Origin: Clitopilus passeckerianus
Lineage: Eukaryota > Basidiomycota > Agaricomycetes > Agaricales > Entolomataceae
DNA: 64,000 bases
Reading direction: 5' to 3'
Assembly (NCBI GenBank): GCA_944990035.1
Contig: CALYLX010000146.1
Location: 1,116,001 to 1,180,000, forward strand
Below, piece after piece: positions 21,960-32,969 of the stretch. The notes under the pieces were generated by a model. That model was not told the origin of the DNA. It was given only the letters and a program-made list of their open reading frames with translations, and ran no database searches. A program made the translations under genes and the position numbers. Numbering within the stretch: the first letter of the stretch is position 1; every line of letters begins with the position of its first letter.

Positions 21960-24900
21960 GTACATTAAGATGATACAAGAGGATCAAGCACCCAAGACCG
22001 ATTGTACGGCATTCCTCGCATGATGCCTCATCGTCGGCACTAGTTGCAAACTCGAATCAAACGCATACTTCCCCCTCGCCAAATCAATCGCCCGCATCAT
22101 ACTCGCAGCCCCAGGATACATCCAGCTGTCCTCCATCCTATCAACCGGTCCACCCCCAGCAGCCGCCACCTGCGACTCAGGAGTCGGGTTCGAACTCGAA
22201 GCATACGGGCCGGTACACGCCAACAGAATCAACCTCGTCGTGAAGTACACGAACGCGCCGAAGAGGTTGGAGTCGATGGATTCGGGGTATTCGGTGACGA
22301 GACGTTCGGAGTCTGTGAATGCGCCAACGAGGATGGACATGAACTCTTGTCCGGTGCTCCAGAAGATGTCCTCGTTACGTGTTTCGTCTGAGGCCATGAT
22401 TAGGCAGGAGTCGATCCAGACTTGCTTGGGTGGTGGGGTGTGAAGTTCGGCTGCTTTGTCTTTTCCCTTGTCATTCCCGTTCTCTGTATCCTTCGCCGCC
22501 CCTTCGGGCGAGTCTTTTCTTTTGTGAGAACCAGCTGGGGCCTTCTGGGCATCTCCGTCTTGCTTCTCGAAAAATCCAAAGGGAAACACCAATAGAGGCT
22601 CCTTCTTCATATGAGGTGCCCAGTGGATCCTGTCATGACAAGCTTCGTATATGATATGTGCTGCCATTCCCCAGCCTTGGGGCTTGCTAAAGAAGAACAG
22701 CCCAATCGCGTCATGACGGCGGGATGCGACTTTGGCGTAGAGGCGGTATTTGGTATTCATATACAAGTCGCTTGGGGGAGGCCCTTGTACCTCGCCCTGG
22801 ATAGCTGGGGCAGGTGACGTCGAAGTTGGGGCCAGACGCTCTTGTTGTTGGGTATCGAATAAGGGGGTATAGGGTGGAGAGAGAGAAGGTTCTTGCACCG
22901 AGGGAAGGTCGGCTATCATCTTAGAAGAGGAGGCAGCGGGGGTGTCGACATCGAGGAGGGATGGCTCCTTCATCTTGACTGAGCTCGGCCTGGATGAACC
23001 AGCAACAGAGGAGGACGCTGATGGTGGAAGTGGTAGTTCCCATGGTTCGAGGGCGATAGGTTGGGGCACAGAGAAGCGTTTGCGGCTGTCATTCGTCTCA
23101 AAAGGGTTCTTGGCCTCAGCTTTCTCATCTGCGTACGATGCTGGATTAGCCGATGAATCCAGCTCTCTGAGTTCCATGGCCTCATCCCGCTTCTGTGAAT
23201 GAAAGAAGGAGAGGGAACCAAGGAGAATAGAGGGTATTTCTTTGTCGCCGGAATGCGCATCGTTTGAGCCCACAGCCGTGTTGGTGAAACCTGGGTTGTT
23301 CAAAGGCGTGACATAGGCCTCGTTGGCCAAGGAAATAACGTATCCTTTGCATAAATTTGCTATGAAGAAGAATCCCTGACAGCACTGTTAGTATAAGACC
23401 TGCGTAAGCTAGAGAATACCTCACAATTTCAATCAAAATAACCCACAGATGAGAAGAGCGAGCCCCAATATAAAAGGCCAAGAAGCCAATCCCAATGGTG
23501 ACCAAAGTCACCAGGACTTCCCACTTTGGAAGATGAGGCTTCATGTCGACATATTGTCCAATCGTGACCGTCTTTGGTGATCGCGAGTTCAGCGATAGGT
23601 GTCTTCTCGCCAAATGGCCGGTGAACCACACATTATCAACCAGCATCCAAGTATCTGACAAATTCTGTCGTGGAATATCCAGATAAACTGACTGCCGCTG
23701 ACGTTTGAGAGCCATCTGGGCAAGGAAATGGCCTAAGCCTAAAATGCCCTGGCCACCAAGCAGGAGAGCGGAGGCAGCAGGCGACTGCCAGCCTGTCAGG
23801 TTTGGAATAGCTGCGATGACAACTACAGCGACGGGGAGGATAGTGAAGGCGGCAATGAAGAGGAAGACGATGGTTGCATTGGTTTCAAGGGGCATGGAGG
23901 GTGCTGGCCAGTGCAGTTCAATCATGGCGGTGGCATCACGTAGTTTCGCGTCGTTGGATTCTTGGAAAGAGGGCAGGAGATTCTGGTCGTCCCAGATCTC
24001 CTCGTGTATGTGCCATGACTGGAGTAAGTGTCGCTGGACACGAGCGAGCATATCGCCCAGTGCTTCTCTGTTCTGAACATCCCAAACCAACCGCCCAGAT
24101 ATGGTGCTCATATAGATGGTGGTAAGAAACTTCGATAACTCGTTGAAATCTAGTTGGTCCTTTCCGGGGTCTTCTGTATCTTTGGTGGCCAGGTTCCATT
24201 TACCACGGAGGATGGCGCAAGCTGCGATTCCAGGGTTGCGAGTTCTTGGATGGCATGTCAAGCCTCCTCGTTTTGAGAAGCGTGGACAAACGCCATAGAG
24301 TGACCCACATCCCAGCTCTGCACAGGCATCGTATATGTCTGATTCTCCTGCTCCTAGAAGATCCTTTAATGCGGTCAAGTTGCTTCCTGGATGAACAAAA
24401 GAGAGTTGGTTTTCCGTTGGACTTCCGCAGCTGCTGGCACCTGATCTCACCTTTGACCACAGTCGACAGAATTCCTAGGGCACCAATGGGCGCCAAAGAT
24501 GTTGCTAATACCTGTTTCGAATTCGAAGTATGGTTTGAAAGTGCCCTCGCAGAGTTCGCCCCGACAAGCGCTGCCAGTGGCGAAAAAGAAGTCAATGCAT
24601 CTGCAAGGATTTGCTGTAGGTCATCAGAATCTACCAGCTTCGCTGGCGGCATGGTCGTCGAAGCTAAGCTCAATCTGCATGGTGTAGCGCTGGGGGTGCA
24701 GTGAAATGAATGGTTTCCTAAATGGAGGTTGTGGTTGTTGAAGGAAAGATGGGCCTTGGTGAAAGCGGTGCCATTGCCGTAAAATTTGATCTGGATGTTC
24801 CTCAAGAAACAACACGTTCGGTACTGAATAAACCATTGCAGACAGTAAAGTCCTCCTCTATTGTAGCAGATACGAAGCAGCCGACAGCGAAGTTACATTG

Positions 24901-25340
24901 AAAAGCGTCGAGATATCTACCAAATATCAAACTAATTTCGTTGCATCTCCAGAATCAACGCCACTCCTCCCTACATCAATCCTGCTGTCAACACCAGCCT
25001 GGTACCCATATCCGAAACCAAATCTAGCATCTCTGATTGCGTCTTCATAGCTAGGTGGCCCTGGTGAAATTCCGTAAGGTGAATTGGAAGACGGTGTTCG
25101 ATTAGATGGTCCAGCAATCGTGTACCGTTTCTTCGCCTTCACGGAGCCACCTTTTGCAGTGGTCTTGTTGGGACGGCTCAGCCCCCTGGATCCTTCAGCG
25201 AACTCAGGGTCAACAGGGGTCCCGTTCAGCTGGATAACTGGGACGCTCTGGTGACGACGTCTCCTGGTCTCTGCATCGACGGCGGGGTTGGCAGCAACCC
25301 CCGGTTTGCGACCAAGAAGGTTGGCGGCATGGCCTGGATC
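21960..25340 (-). repeat. Tandem duplication unit, copy 2
   Basis: Second copy of the 3.4-kb unit, head to tail with 18480-21840 and separated from it by only about 120 bases. Here the four-span gene is complete because its 5' exons lie just outside the unit, which suggests copy 2 is at the ancestral position. Confidence 0.9.
21984..24652 (-). CDS. Orphan multi-span membrane protein, copy 2
   Basis: Paralog of the gene at 18513-21177, with exons 24451-24652, 23425-24386 and 21984-23375 and about 851 residues. Exons 1 and 2 are the same lengths as in copy 1 (202 and 962 nt). The first intron looks like a frameshift if ignored: its sequence differs by about ten bases from copy 1, but splicing GTGAGA..TCCAG gives the same protein (VVKGSNLTALKDLLGAGES). 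Membrane spans are as in copy 1 (IVFLFIAAFTILPVAVVVIA and so on). The tail differs by many substitutions and small indels in the low-complexity linker, while the KYRLYAKVASRRHDAIGLFF block is kept. The frame is open throughout, so it is probably functional. Confidence 0.85.
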
Positions 25341-26474
25341 TGTGACCTGCCGGTAGTAGACAAATGCCAGGAAGAAGAATAGGACGGCCGGAAAGATCGA
25401 GAACAAGAAGACAGAGAGAATTTGAGACACGGAGGAACGGGACCACGCGGCAAGGCAGTCTAGATGTTTATAGTCAAAATCGAGGACGGACAGACATGAG
25501 ACCTACTTACGCTTCTTGGCCACGCCTAGTCCGGGATTTGCGAACTTGAATGCTTTGCCTTTCTGCAGGACTGATCAGGGGCTGTACATGGGAAGGATTG
25601 GAGGGATTAACTCACGAACAGGGCCTTCGTTTGCAGGCTCCCAATAACCGAAAGGGACACACATTCACGAACGAGATCGTCCTAGCGGAAGATACGGGTT
25701 AGGATAATAGGATACGGAAGGGTGCAGGACGCGTACGGAAAGAACGAAGAATGAGATGCCGCTCACAAACCCTGCCACCACGATGAGCAGAGCGGCGAGG
25801 AATTGTAGATGCGTGTAGATTCTGATGAGCGCGAGCCGCTCCTGGGTTTGACGGTTAGAACATCGCATCTGAACAAGTCGGTTCAAGAAACTCACAGATA
25901 GAGCGCTAAGCACGCCGAAGACCTGAATAATCATGGTTATCAAGTAGAGGGCGCCTACAGCGCAAGACGTATGTGCCAATTTGGGAGCATGGACTGCAAA
26001 ACGACTCATGAATAGAACGTTCCAAGTCACAGAAAAGCACACGCACATATCTTGTCTGCCTCTCCATCGGTGAAGGAGGTGGTCTAGCAGGTTTGTACCC
26101 CAGAGTAAGGGATTAATTTCTCAGAAGAACGCTTTCGGGACTTACAGCACTATGGAACATGTAAGTTGGTGTAGTTCATGAAGCCTCGAGGAATTACGTA
26201 CTGTATGAGGAACCTTATTGCATTGATAGCTGCCACCGCAATGACAGCATTCCTCCAATTTGCTTTATAGACCTCGTTCCAAAAGGCCTTCAATGGAGGC
26301 GGGTCCTTGACCACAACAGGCTTCACAGCGCGTCTAGGAGCAATGAACCTTCCCGGTTGCAGCTGTGTATTATCATCTACAGACATAATAGTCAATGTCG
26401 ACTTCTATTGAACAGACTCTGGGCCGTTTGAACGTACGGGTAAGCTGAAGGGGTGGAGGCCTTGCTGCAGGCAT
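24927..26474 (-). CDS. Four-span membrane protein with PPxY motif
   Basis: Seven or so exons. The first (26474 to about 26436) codes MPAARPPPLQLT; the next gives RRAVKPVVVKDPPPLKAFW and the span AVIAVAAINAIRFLIQY. Later exons give TSCAVGALYLITMIIQVFGV, IYTHLQFLAALLIVVAGFVS and, after a loop with DDLVRECVSL and CLAAWSRSSV, the last span ILSVFLFSIFPAVLFFFLAF. This arrangement of four spans with a large final loop is tetraspan-like. The cytosolic tail starts YYRQVTDPG, is basic (TRRRRHQSV), and ends with SPGPPSYEDAIRD, a PPxY motif of the type bound by WW domains of Rsp5/Nedd4 ubiquitin ligases. Its tail was copied into the pseudogene at 21483-21840, and a full paralog lies at 30541-32187. Function unknown; middle exon ends approximate. 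Confidence 0.75.
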
Positions 26475-27073
26475 TGGGTACTTGTTCTTTGAGTGTTTGC
26501 TATTCGGTGACTACGCAGACCTGCTGTGTAGTTAATTACGAAGGGGTTCAAGACCGCTCAGCAGTCGTTGAAGGGGGCCTTGTCGTCGTCGAGGTGGTTC
26601 CGGACGAAGATGTGTTTGAGGTCGCGTATCATGTTGCCAATGCTGCGCACAGCCACTCAGCATGAGGGCCATTGACTGCAGAATCAAATTGGGCTACCTT
26701 TCGTCATTATTCAAAAAAGTGGAAATGCTGGAGCCTTATAGCAGGTTATTTGCAGAGAGAATAACGCAAAAGAACGACATTATATTGTGAGCTAGATTAG
26801 GGAAGGGAGGCGTTACAATGTGTAACAGATACACATACAACAAGCCCAACCGTGGGTTACGAATAGTACATGCAAAAAAGGAATAAGGATAGTGGGGAAA
26901 GCACTACAGGAAAGAGATAAATGACGGTGAGAGAGTTCAAAGGAAAGCGAGCAGTAGACAGCGTAGGAGAGCAGAATTGACAGGTTCTAGGCTGGGCTAT
27001 TCAACGGACTATGAGGCGGGCTTGACAACTCGGCTCGGTCCTTGGGCGCTGCTAATATAGGAAAAGGACCGCG
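26475..27073. other. Intergenic region
   Basis: Promoter of the four-span gene on the left and the 3' flank of the trefoil gene on the right. Open frames on both strands at 26453-26665 show no family resemblance. Confidence 0.4.
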
Positions 27074-27702
27074 TTAGAAGCTTGTCTGAGAAATGAATGA
27101 ATGACAGACGCACGAATGAACACCCAGGACTCCTCAGGGTTGTGGACGTCACGGCCCTCGAGGAGAAGTACACTGGCACCGTTCCGAGGCCCTATTAGAG
27201 CAGCGGTAGCACCAGGAAATGGAACACCCATACTAGTGACACAGAGAGAGGAATCAGTTAAGAAGCCACCTCCCAAGTAAGAGATGGCTCGACTGACCTC
27301 CAGCAGTCACCATTCTGTTGAATGGTCCATGGTGAAGGCTCCTTTTTGGCGCCAGAGGAGGCAAGTCGGTTGGCGACGGGATGAAGGAACTGCTTGGTCC
27401 CAAGGTTTTGGATGGTATAACACGACGAGTTCTTGTCAGACCTCGAAACGATCCACTAACGACAAACTTTTCAGTTACATGTAGAATTTTGACAAGGTTG
27501 ACGTACACACCTTTATGTTTTGGTTTGTCCAGTCAGAAAGCTTCCAACCAGCAACTGACGCGTCAAAATGTCAGCAGATTGTGCAGGGTAGAAGAGCAGC
27601 CAACCCACCTCTTCCACCTGCATGTGAAGCATTCAGAGCTTGTGTTGGGTACGCGCGGTTCACAATAACATAAACGCCAGTTGGCAAACTTGGTTGAAAC
27701 AT
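27074..27702 (-). CDS. Small beta-trefoil (ricin-B-like) lectin-type protein
   Basis: Six short exons join to about 130 residues. Exon 1 (from 27702) gives MFQPSLPTGVYVIVNRAYPT and ALNASHAGGR. The next exon gives AGWKLSDWTNQNIK, which has the W-x-L...NQ pattern of a trefoil QxW repeat. Later exons give FLHPVANRLASS, EPSPWTIQQNGDCW, VPFPGATAALIGPRNGASVL and a final PEESWTSF. Only this splicing keeps an open frame; unspliced frames all break. There is no signal peptide. Small cytosolic trefoil proteins (ricin-B-like lectins, mycocypin-type inhibitors) are common in mushrooms, often as defence proteins. Which type this is cannot be settled, because the fold alone is suggested. Confidence 0.6.
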
Positions 27703-28696
27703 GGCAAAAAGGTAGCAGAGCGTTTGAGGAAAATAAACGCAGGAAGCGGAACTCGAACCCGAGGGTTAGAGGGCGTATTTGAGCATCTGAGTGGTCACTG
27801 GTCAAGAATGAATGGACACGATAGCATAGTTGTTCAGATGTATTTCCCCGGTCGGAACATTCAGGATTTCGTAAACTTTTCCTCGATCACTAGTTCCGCG
27901 GCGGGTCGCCTAATTAAAGGCGTCACGGTCGCCGATTAGCTGAAAACAGCAAGTCAGTGCCCGCTCACCCTGCGGAACGCTCCAGGAAACCCTCAAATGT
28001 TCAGCTGTTGACATGGAAAGGACCCTAAAAGATGTCGAAAGACCTCAGTATGCATGTTCCTGGTTAATCACAGGGTAGGCGGTCTTGGAGAACGGTAACC
28101 ACGGAAGATGCCGAGGGGCGGCGAAGCCTTTTCCAGACACTTTGATCCAGGTTTTGAGGACAGAAAATCGGTGTATACATCATCTATGAGCAAGCGTAGG
28201 GGTGTAAGGCCTTCCTTTCCTCTCATACATCAAGCCACAGGCCCAGCGGGGAGAATGCGAGGACAATGCTAAAGAGCATCATCTGACGATGTATTTCCCC
28301 GAAGGTTGCGAAAGGTGTGAAGTTGATCGACCAAGGTACTCGAATGGTATGCACATGAGCGTCGACAATCATGGCCTATTGTCGCAAGGTTCTCAAGATC
28401 CGTGCCATCTCAGGCTAATCCTTGGATGGTTTGAGTAGTGAATAAGTATTGAATGCCCCCACAATACTGCCGAGAGCCGAGCCGATGGCCTGCCCAGTAA
28501 ACAATCCTGAATATCCAGGGAACATCGAAATTAAGTTCCGAGGTAATTACTTACGGGCGGGCGCTCCTCTTCTGCAAAGTCCTCTGACACAGGTACAATG
28601 AGACCCGTCCTTCTTGGAAAACCTTCGCTCTGCCCAGACGCAAATCCCAACCCAGAGTGAGGACATTATTCGCATTCCAATATTTTGACTTCAACC
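27703..28696. other. 1-kb intergenic region
   Basis: Promoter of the trefoil gene and 3' flank of the F-box gene. Contains a B-box-like GGTTCGAGTTC on the minus strand near 27750, which does not fold into a tRNA. No gene found. Confidence 0.4.
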
Positions 28697-30127
28697 TTAG
28701 CTATTCTGAGTCGAGGAAGATCTCTCTCCAGTGTATAATGCCCTGTAAATTTCAGCATAAATGAGCCTATTCGAAGATGCGAAGAGCCTTACCAGCGAGC
28801 CCGATAAAGGTGCAGCAGATTTTGTATAAATATATCTCCGCAAAGAGACAAGTCCTTGCTCCTCATACGTCCTCAAACCCGCATCCCGTGCCACCTGAAA
28901 ATATGCGTCGATCGCATACGTGAAGGTCCCTACTCTGATGACGATCTTTCGGCCGCTCGGGCGTTCCTTCTGAAGTCGAGAAAGGATATCTGCCCAAGGC
29001 AAGATCTTCATACCATTGATCCCAAGTTCAGTGCCTTCGGGTCCCTCCTTGTTGTTGAAGTTGGGGAAGAATGTCAGAAAGACCTCGTCTACATTCATTA
29101 GAGTATGATGGGCCTGGAGGATTCTTGAAAGTGCGGTCGTAATTGTGGTTATGTACGCTTGACGGTCAAGGGCGCCTGAGTTGAGATCGACCGGTCCAAC
29201 GTGCAACTTCTTCAGGTTTACGCATGGACTGAAGTCGAGAGCTTCAAAAATGTCCAGAGGACCTGCTCGGATTAGTGAGACGGGAAATCTGAATTGTGGA
29301 TTGTACTTACCTTCTACGCCAGCGAAGAACACGGAGTCCAGGGTAATGCTGAGTGTTCGGAAGGATTGGCCAAAGCGGGCGATGAATGAAGAAAGGAAGT
29401 TCCTGAAGTGCACGTCTGCTCCCCAACCCCATGGATAGAGGCGCATGTGGAAGTCATCGACGGCGACATCAAGGTCAGGCGCATTGGCTGGACTCCAAGC
29501 ATGTTGCATAGACTGCAGGGTAACAGTATCGAGGGTCTTGATTTCGAAGGTCGTGGCAGGGATCGAAGATTGGTAGGGACTACCCCCGAGATCTAAACCA
29601 TAGAAGCTGAAGGTCTGGATGTGTTTCGAGATGCGCTGAAAAAACTCTGGGCTAGACCTTTGTGGGACGGATACATAATCTAGTTGGAGGTCTCGAAGAC
29701 GATGGCATTGGGCGGGAAGGTCGTGAAATAGTTGGGGAACTTGAATCCAGTTTATGGATGTAAGCCAGACAGAATTCAGATTCGGGAGATTCGCAGCTAT
29801 GCGATGTGCATCGAGTTTTGATGTAACCTTCTTGTTTATAATCCAGTCGTAGCCGAACGGGTGTTTGCTGTGAATATGAATTCTGGTAACAACTGCTGAG
29901 AAGCTAGTCCAAGGCGCATCTACCAGAGCAAAGAAAGCGGGGAGATTTACGTGGTCCCGGGAGAATAACACCTCTGAATACAGATGCCTCCGGCTCCTGA
30001 GAAGAGTATCTCTCGAGACCAGTGCAAAAGTGCGCAGCAAAGGTGCGTCATCAGATGCATGATCGACGATGCTGTCCAATAGTTCGTGAGGGATGGTGAT
30101 CCGGCTGTAGCTCGGTGACATTGACAT
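28697..30127 (-). CDS. F-box protein with leucine-rich C-terminal region
   Basis: The N-terminus has an F-box-like motif, ITIPHELLDSIVDHASDDAP followed by LLRTFALVSRDTL and RRHLYSEVLF, the Skp1-binding module of SCF ubiquitin ligases. The rest (to about residue 470) has spaced leucine motifs such as LHRLRDLQLDYVSVP-like and NLKKLHVGPVDL segments, typical of basidiomycete F-box families. The frame is open throughout, but two probable introns lie inside it. One has 48 nt (GTAAGT..GCAG, about 29262-29310), divisible by three. The other is about 50 nt (GTAAGG..ACAG, about 28744-28793), whose removal would end the protein at 28701 instead of 28697. The substrate is unknown. Confidence 0.8.
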   Translation of the reverse strand: MSMSPSYSRITIPHELLDSIVDHASDDAPLLRTFALVSRDTLLRSRRHLYSEVLFSRDHVNLPAFFALVDAPWTSFSAVVTRIHIHSKHPFGYDWIINKKVTSKLDAHRIAANLPNLNSVWLTSINWIQVPQLFHDLPAQCHRLRDLQLDYVSVPQRSSPEFFQRISKHIQTFSFYGLDLGGSPYQSSIPATTFEIKTLDTVTLQSMQHAWSPANAPDLDVAVDDFHMRLYPWGWGADVHFRNFLSSFIARFGQSFRTLSITLDSVFFAGVEGKYNPQFRFPVSLIRAGPLDIFEALDFSPCVNLKKLHVGPVDLNSGALDRQAYITTITTALSRILQAHHTLMNVDEVFLTFFPNFNNKEGPEGTELGINGMKILPWADILSRLQKERPSGRKIVIRVGTFTYAIDAYFQVARDAGLRTYEEQGLVSLRRYIYTKSAAPLSGSLVRLFASSNRLIYAEIYRALYTGERSSSTQNS

Positions 30128-30540
30128 GGGCTAGTCGTAGTAGTGCTTTGGGTCTGAGTCGATTGATGGGGCTATGTTGAAAAAAACTCAGGACCTTGTG
30201 AATTTAAAAATGCAATGATACTTACACGCGTCAAAAAAGGTAGTCGAATGAAGTGCTGGCTGCTCCTGGCAGTGCACGTCTCTACGCCGATACCAATGCT
30301 CGCGCAATAAGAAGGCCAGAAATGCCGACAAGACCATTATTGTTATTTTGAGGCGCTCTGCGCCAAACAATACACCGCCACTTTAAGTTTCACGGGCCAT
30401 TGCCCTATTACGCAGCAACCACAGGGCCCATATCCACCAATCCACTTCTTGTCCTTTCCCCTCATCATCGTATATAAACCCCCTTTACACCCACCTTAAC
30501 GACTTACACGACTTTCTGCCATTGATTGGTAGCGCTTGGA
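30128..30540. other. Divergent promoter region
   Basis: Lies between the F-box gene (-) and a four-span membrane protein gene (+). A TATA-like element at 30471-30477 belongs to the latter. No gene. Confidence 0.5.
30471..30477 (+). promoter_or_regulatory. TATA-like element of the four-span gene
   Basis: TATATAA lies about 65 nt upstream of the ATG at 30541, between two C/T-rich stretches, a common layout for fungal core promoters. Confidence 0.5.
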
Positions 30541-32187
30541 ATGCAGACGAGTAGAGCACCTCCGCCACAAGGTATGTTTTGCTTACCGAGATGAGGCAGG
30601 GCCTCTTGCGTCTCTATTTTTGTAGTCCTTGAGCTTTTGGCTGACGCTTTCCCTCCTAATAGGTTAGCATGCGTTGAAGCTTGACTTGAAGAAGACAGAC
30701 TGTCCTAACTATTTACATGCAGGCCCACCACCATCCTATGCCTTTGTTACCCGAGTTTATCGAAAAAGCCTACGGCCAGTAGTGTTGGCTAGTGCGTTTC
30801 TTGTTGCTCCGCAGCTACGTTCAAATCTGACGTTCTATTCAGCCGCTTTCATTGCCGGAATATGGGCACTATTTTCGTGAGTGTGGCTTCCTTTAGCATT
30901 GCCATCCTCCGCTGACATTATGTTCACAGATCTGTAAGAAGCGCCCATGCTTCCGTGCAAATTCAACCTCAGACCTTCCCTTTAGATTGGCTGGTTCAGG
31001 AACTTTGGCGTTGACAGAAACCGTTCGTACCCACCACCTACTCCTTTACCACCAAATCTAACCTAGGAAAAGATAACTTCGCCAGCATTGCCAGCCTCTC
31101 GGTAGCGCTAGGTGCCGTCTACCTCGCAGTAACAGTCATTGCTGTACGCTTCTCCCGCCGTTTGACCCCCCCAAATGTCTTTCTCATTTGAAATATATAG
31201 GTTTTGGGGATGGTTGCAGCTGGCCTGGTCAGTATAAGACCACTCAATCTCCGTAGTTATTTATATCCTAACGCCCGTTGTTCCAGCAACGAACACCTCT
31301 CATCAGGGCCTATGCCTACCTTGCGGTTCTCGCAAGCTTGGCCGTTGTTGGAGCAAGTCTCGCACGTGTTGTAACACATTTCACCTGGAAGGTATGGTTT
31401 TCATCTCGGCTGGTGTGGCCATACTGACGGAGTTCTGTAGAATGACCTCATTACTGAATGCACGACTTTGACTGAGGGTCAAGAAATTGTCTACGTATGT
31501 CACAATCCTTCATTTTTCATGCTATGTGCGCTAAGTGCTCTGCAGTACGGTTTCTTCGGGCCCGTTCACCACGAGACTCTTGACAAGGCCGATGCATTGG
31601 ACTGTTCGTGCACTTCCATTCTCTATGCCCTTCTTACGAAATTAACTCTATACACAGGGTGCAACCGATCCTGGAGCCGCGACTCCTGGGCTGAAATCGT
31701 CGCCCTCCTAATTATCGGAGGCAAGTCTCCTTTCCCTTCACACCGTCACACCAATCACTTACGTTCTTCTCCCTTTCTCCTAGTCCTCGCTGGTTTCTTC
31801 ACAGCAGTCGCATTCTCCTACCTCCGCCAAGTCATGGACCCAAGCAGCCCAGCCAACTCCCAGCGCACACCTTTCAGCCAAGATAGGTTCGGAAACTTCC
31901 CCAGCCACTACACCCCGCCTTATAACGCTGGGCCAAGCGCCTACGGAGGATACGCTCCTCCTGCTGGTCCGCCACCGGGAATGCACGATCATGAGAGAGA
32001 TGATCCCTTCGTTGCTCCTGCTTATGACGGCAAGCCTCCTGGCTATTCGGGTGGTGATAGGGATTTCGACGGGGATGCGAAGGACACCAAGAACCCGTTT
32101 GATGATGGCCCTAGTGGACACCATGGCCTGGAAGAGAGGGATGTCACTAGTCGCCCTGCGCCTGGTGGACCAGACAGGTTCAACTAA
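30541..32187 (+). CDS. Four-span membrane protein, paralog of the 24.9-26.5 kb gene
   Basis: Many short exons. Exon 1 (30541-30571) codes MQTSRAPPPQ and joins the exon at about 30721, giving GPPPSYAFVTRVYRKSLRPV. Later exons give SIASLSVALGAVYLAVTVIA, IRAYAYLAVLASLAVVGASL, NDLITECTTL, CNRSWSRDSW and a final span VLAGFFTAVAFSYLRQVMDP. The order of features and several residues match the gene at 24927-26474 (DLVRECVSL, CLAAWSR, YYRQVTDP), so the two are diverged paralogs in opposite orientation. The cytosolic tail is Pro/Gly/Tyr-rich with PPGY and PPYN, and the N-terminus has PPSY, again PPxY-type candidates. Exons between 30890 and 31080 are tiny and their borders uncertain. Function unknown; tetraspan-like. 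Confidence 0.72.
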
Positions 32188-32517
32188 AGTTGTAAAGTGA
32201 CGAGTTTGCTGTTGCCCAGTATGTATCACTATAATGGACTTTTGCTGTACCTTTCAAGCTACGGCCACGTATGCTACCTCTTCGCAAACCTTTTCTGATA
32301 GTACACTTGTATCCCTTGATTGCAATGTATACTCATAATACCGGAACTTGGGCATCACATGAGTAGTTGTTGCGATTCATACAGACCTCCTTGGCCAATG
32401 TTTTGTCATGACGAATACCTATGCATAATATGTCGAGTGGTATGAGAAAGAAAGCGCATGGGATGCTCGTCGTAGAAAGCTAGTAGTGCTACCCCTCCTG
32501 ACTAGAAATTACGGTCT
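32188..32517. other. Intergenic region between convergent genes
   Basis: 3' flanks of the four-span gene (+) and RPL34 (-). Nothing else seen. Confidence 0.55.
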
Positions 32518-32969
32518 CTACTTGCGCCCTGTTTGCGACTTGATGACGTTCTTGACGATCTTGGCCTCGCCAATGAGGAAGGCTCGGAGAATCCTGTAGC
32601 CGAGATAATAAGCCAAGGCAGACAGAAAGACAAGTGAAAGAACGAACCGTGACTTCACGCAGTCACCGCATCTTGAACCGCCATATGCACGGGAAACGGT
32701 CTTTTGACGCTTGGAGATGGTGGCATATTCACGGGGGCGGAGTGCAGGGACCTAACGTATAGAATGGTTCGGTTCAACAGCTGCTTACTTCGAGAACCGG
32801 GAAAACGTACACCAGGGAGACCAATGCCACAGTCACCGCATTTGGGTGCGGTTCCGAGCTTTTTGAGGTGATGGTAGACAAGCTTTCCACCAGGGGTCTT
32901 GACGACGCGCCTGCGGTTGGAGGTGGTATTGTAGGGAGTGCGCTTGCGGAGGGTAACACGTTGAGCCAT
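32518..32969 (-). CDS. RPL34: 60S ribosomal protein L34 (eL34)
   Basis: Cytosolic large-subunit ribosomal protein. Exon 1 starts MAQRVTLRKRTPYNTTSNRR and contains KCGDCGIGLPG. Exon 2 after a GTACGT..TTAG intron gives PALRPREYATISKRQKTV and SRAYGGSRCGDCVKSR. Exon 3 gives ILRAFLIGEAKIVKNVIK and ends QTGRK. The two Cys-x2-Cys pairs (CGDC and CGDC) form the zinc-ribbon-like site of L34. All junctions keep phase. Confidence 0.95.

Noticed and set aside
24440..24475. Apparent frameshift in copy 2 of the orphan membrane gene
   Set aside because: The ten-base difference lies inside an intron (GTGAGA..TCCAG) that is also present in copy 1 (GTCAGT..TACAG). Spliced, both copies stay in frame.
27735..27810. 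Possible tRNA on the minus strand (GGTTCGAGTTC)
   Set aside because: Only a B-box-like element is present. The T stem has a mismatch and a G-T closing pair, and no matching 5' acceptor strand or A box is found, so no cloverleaf forms.
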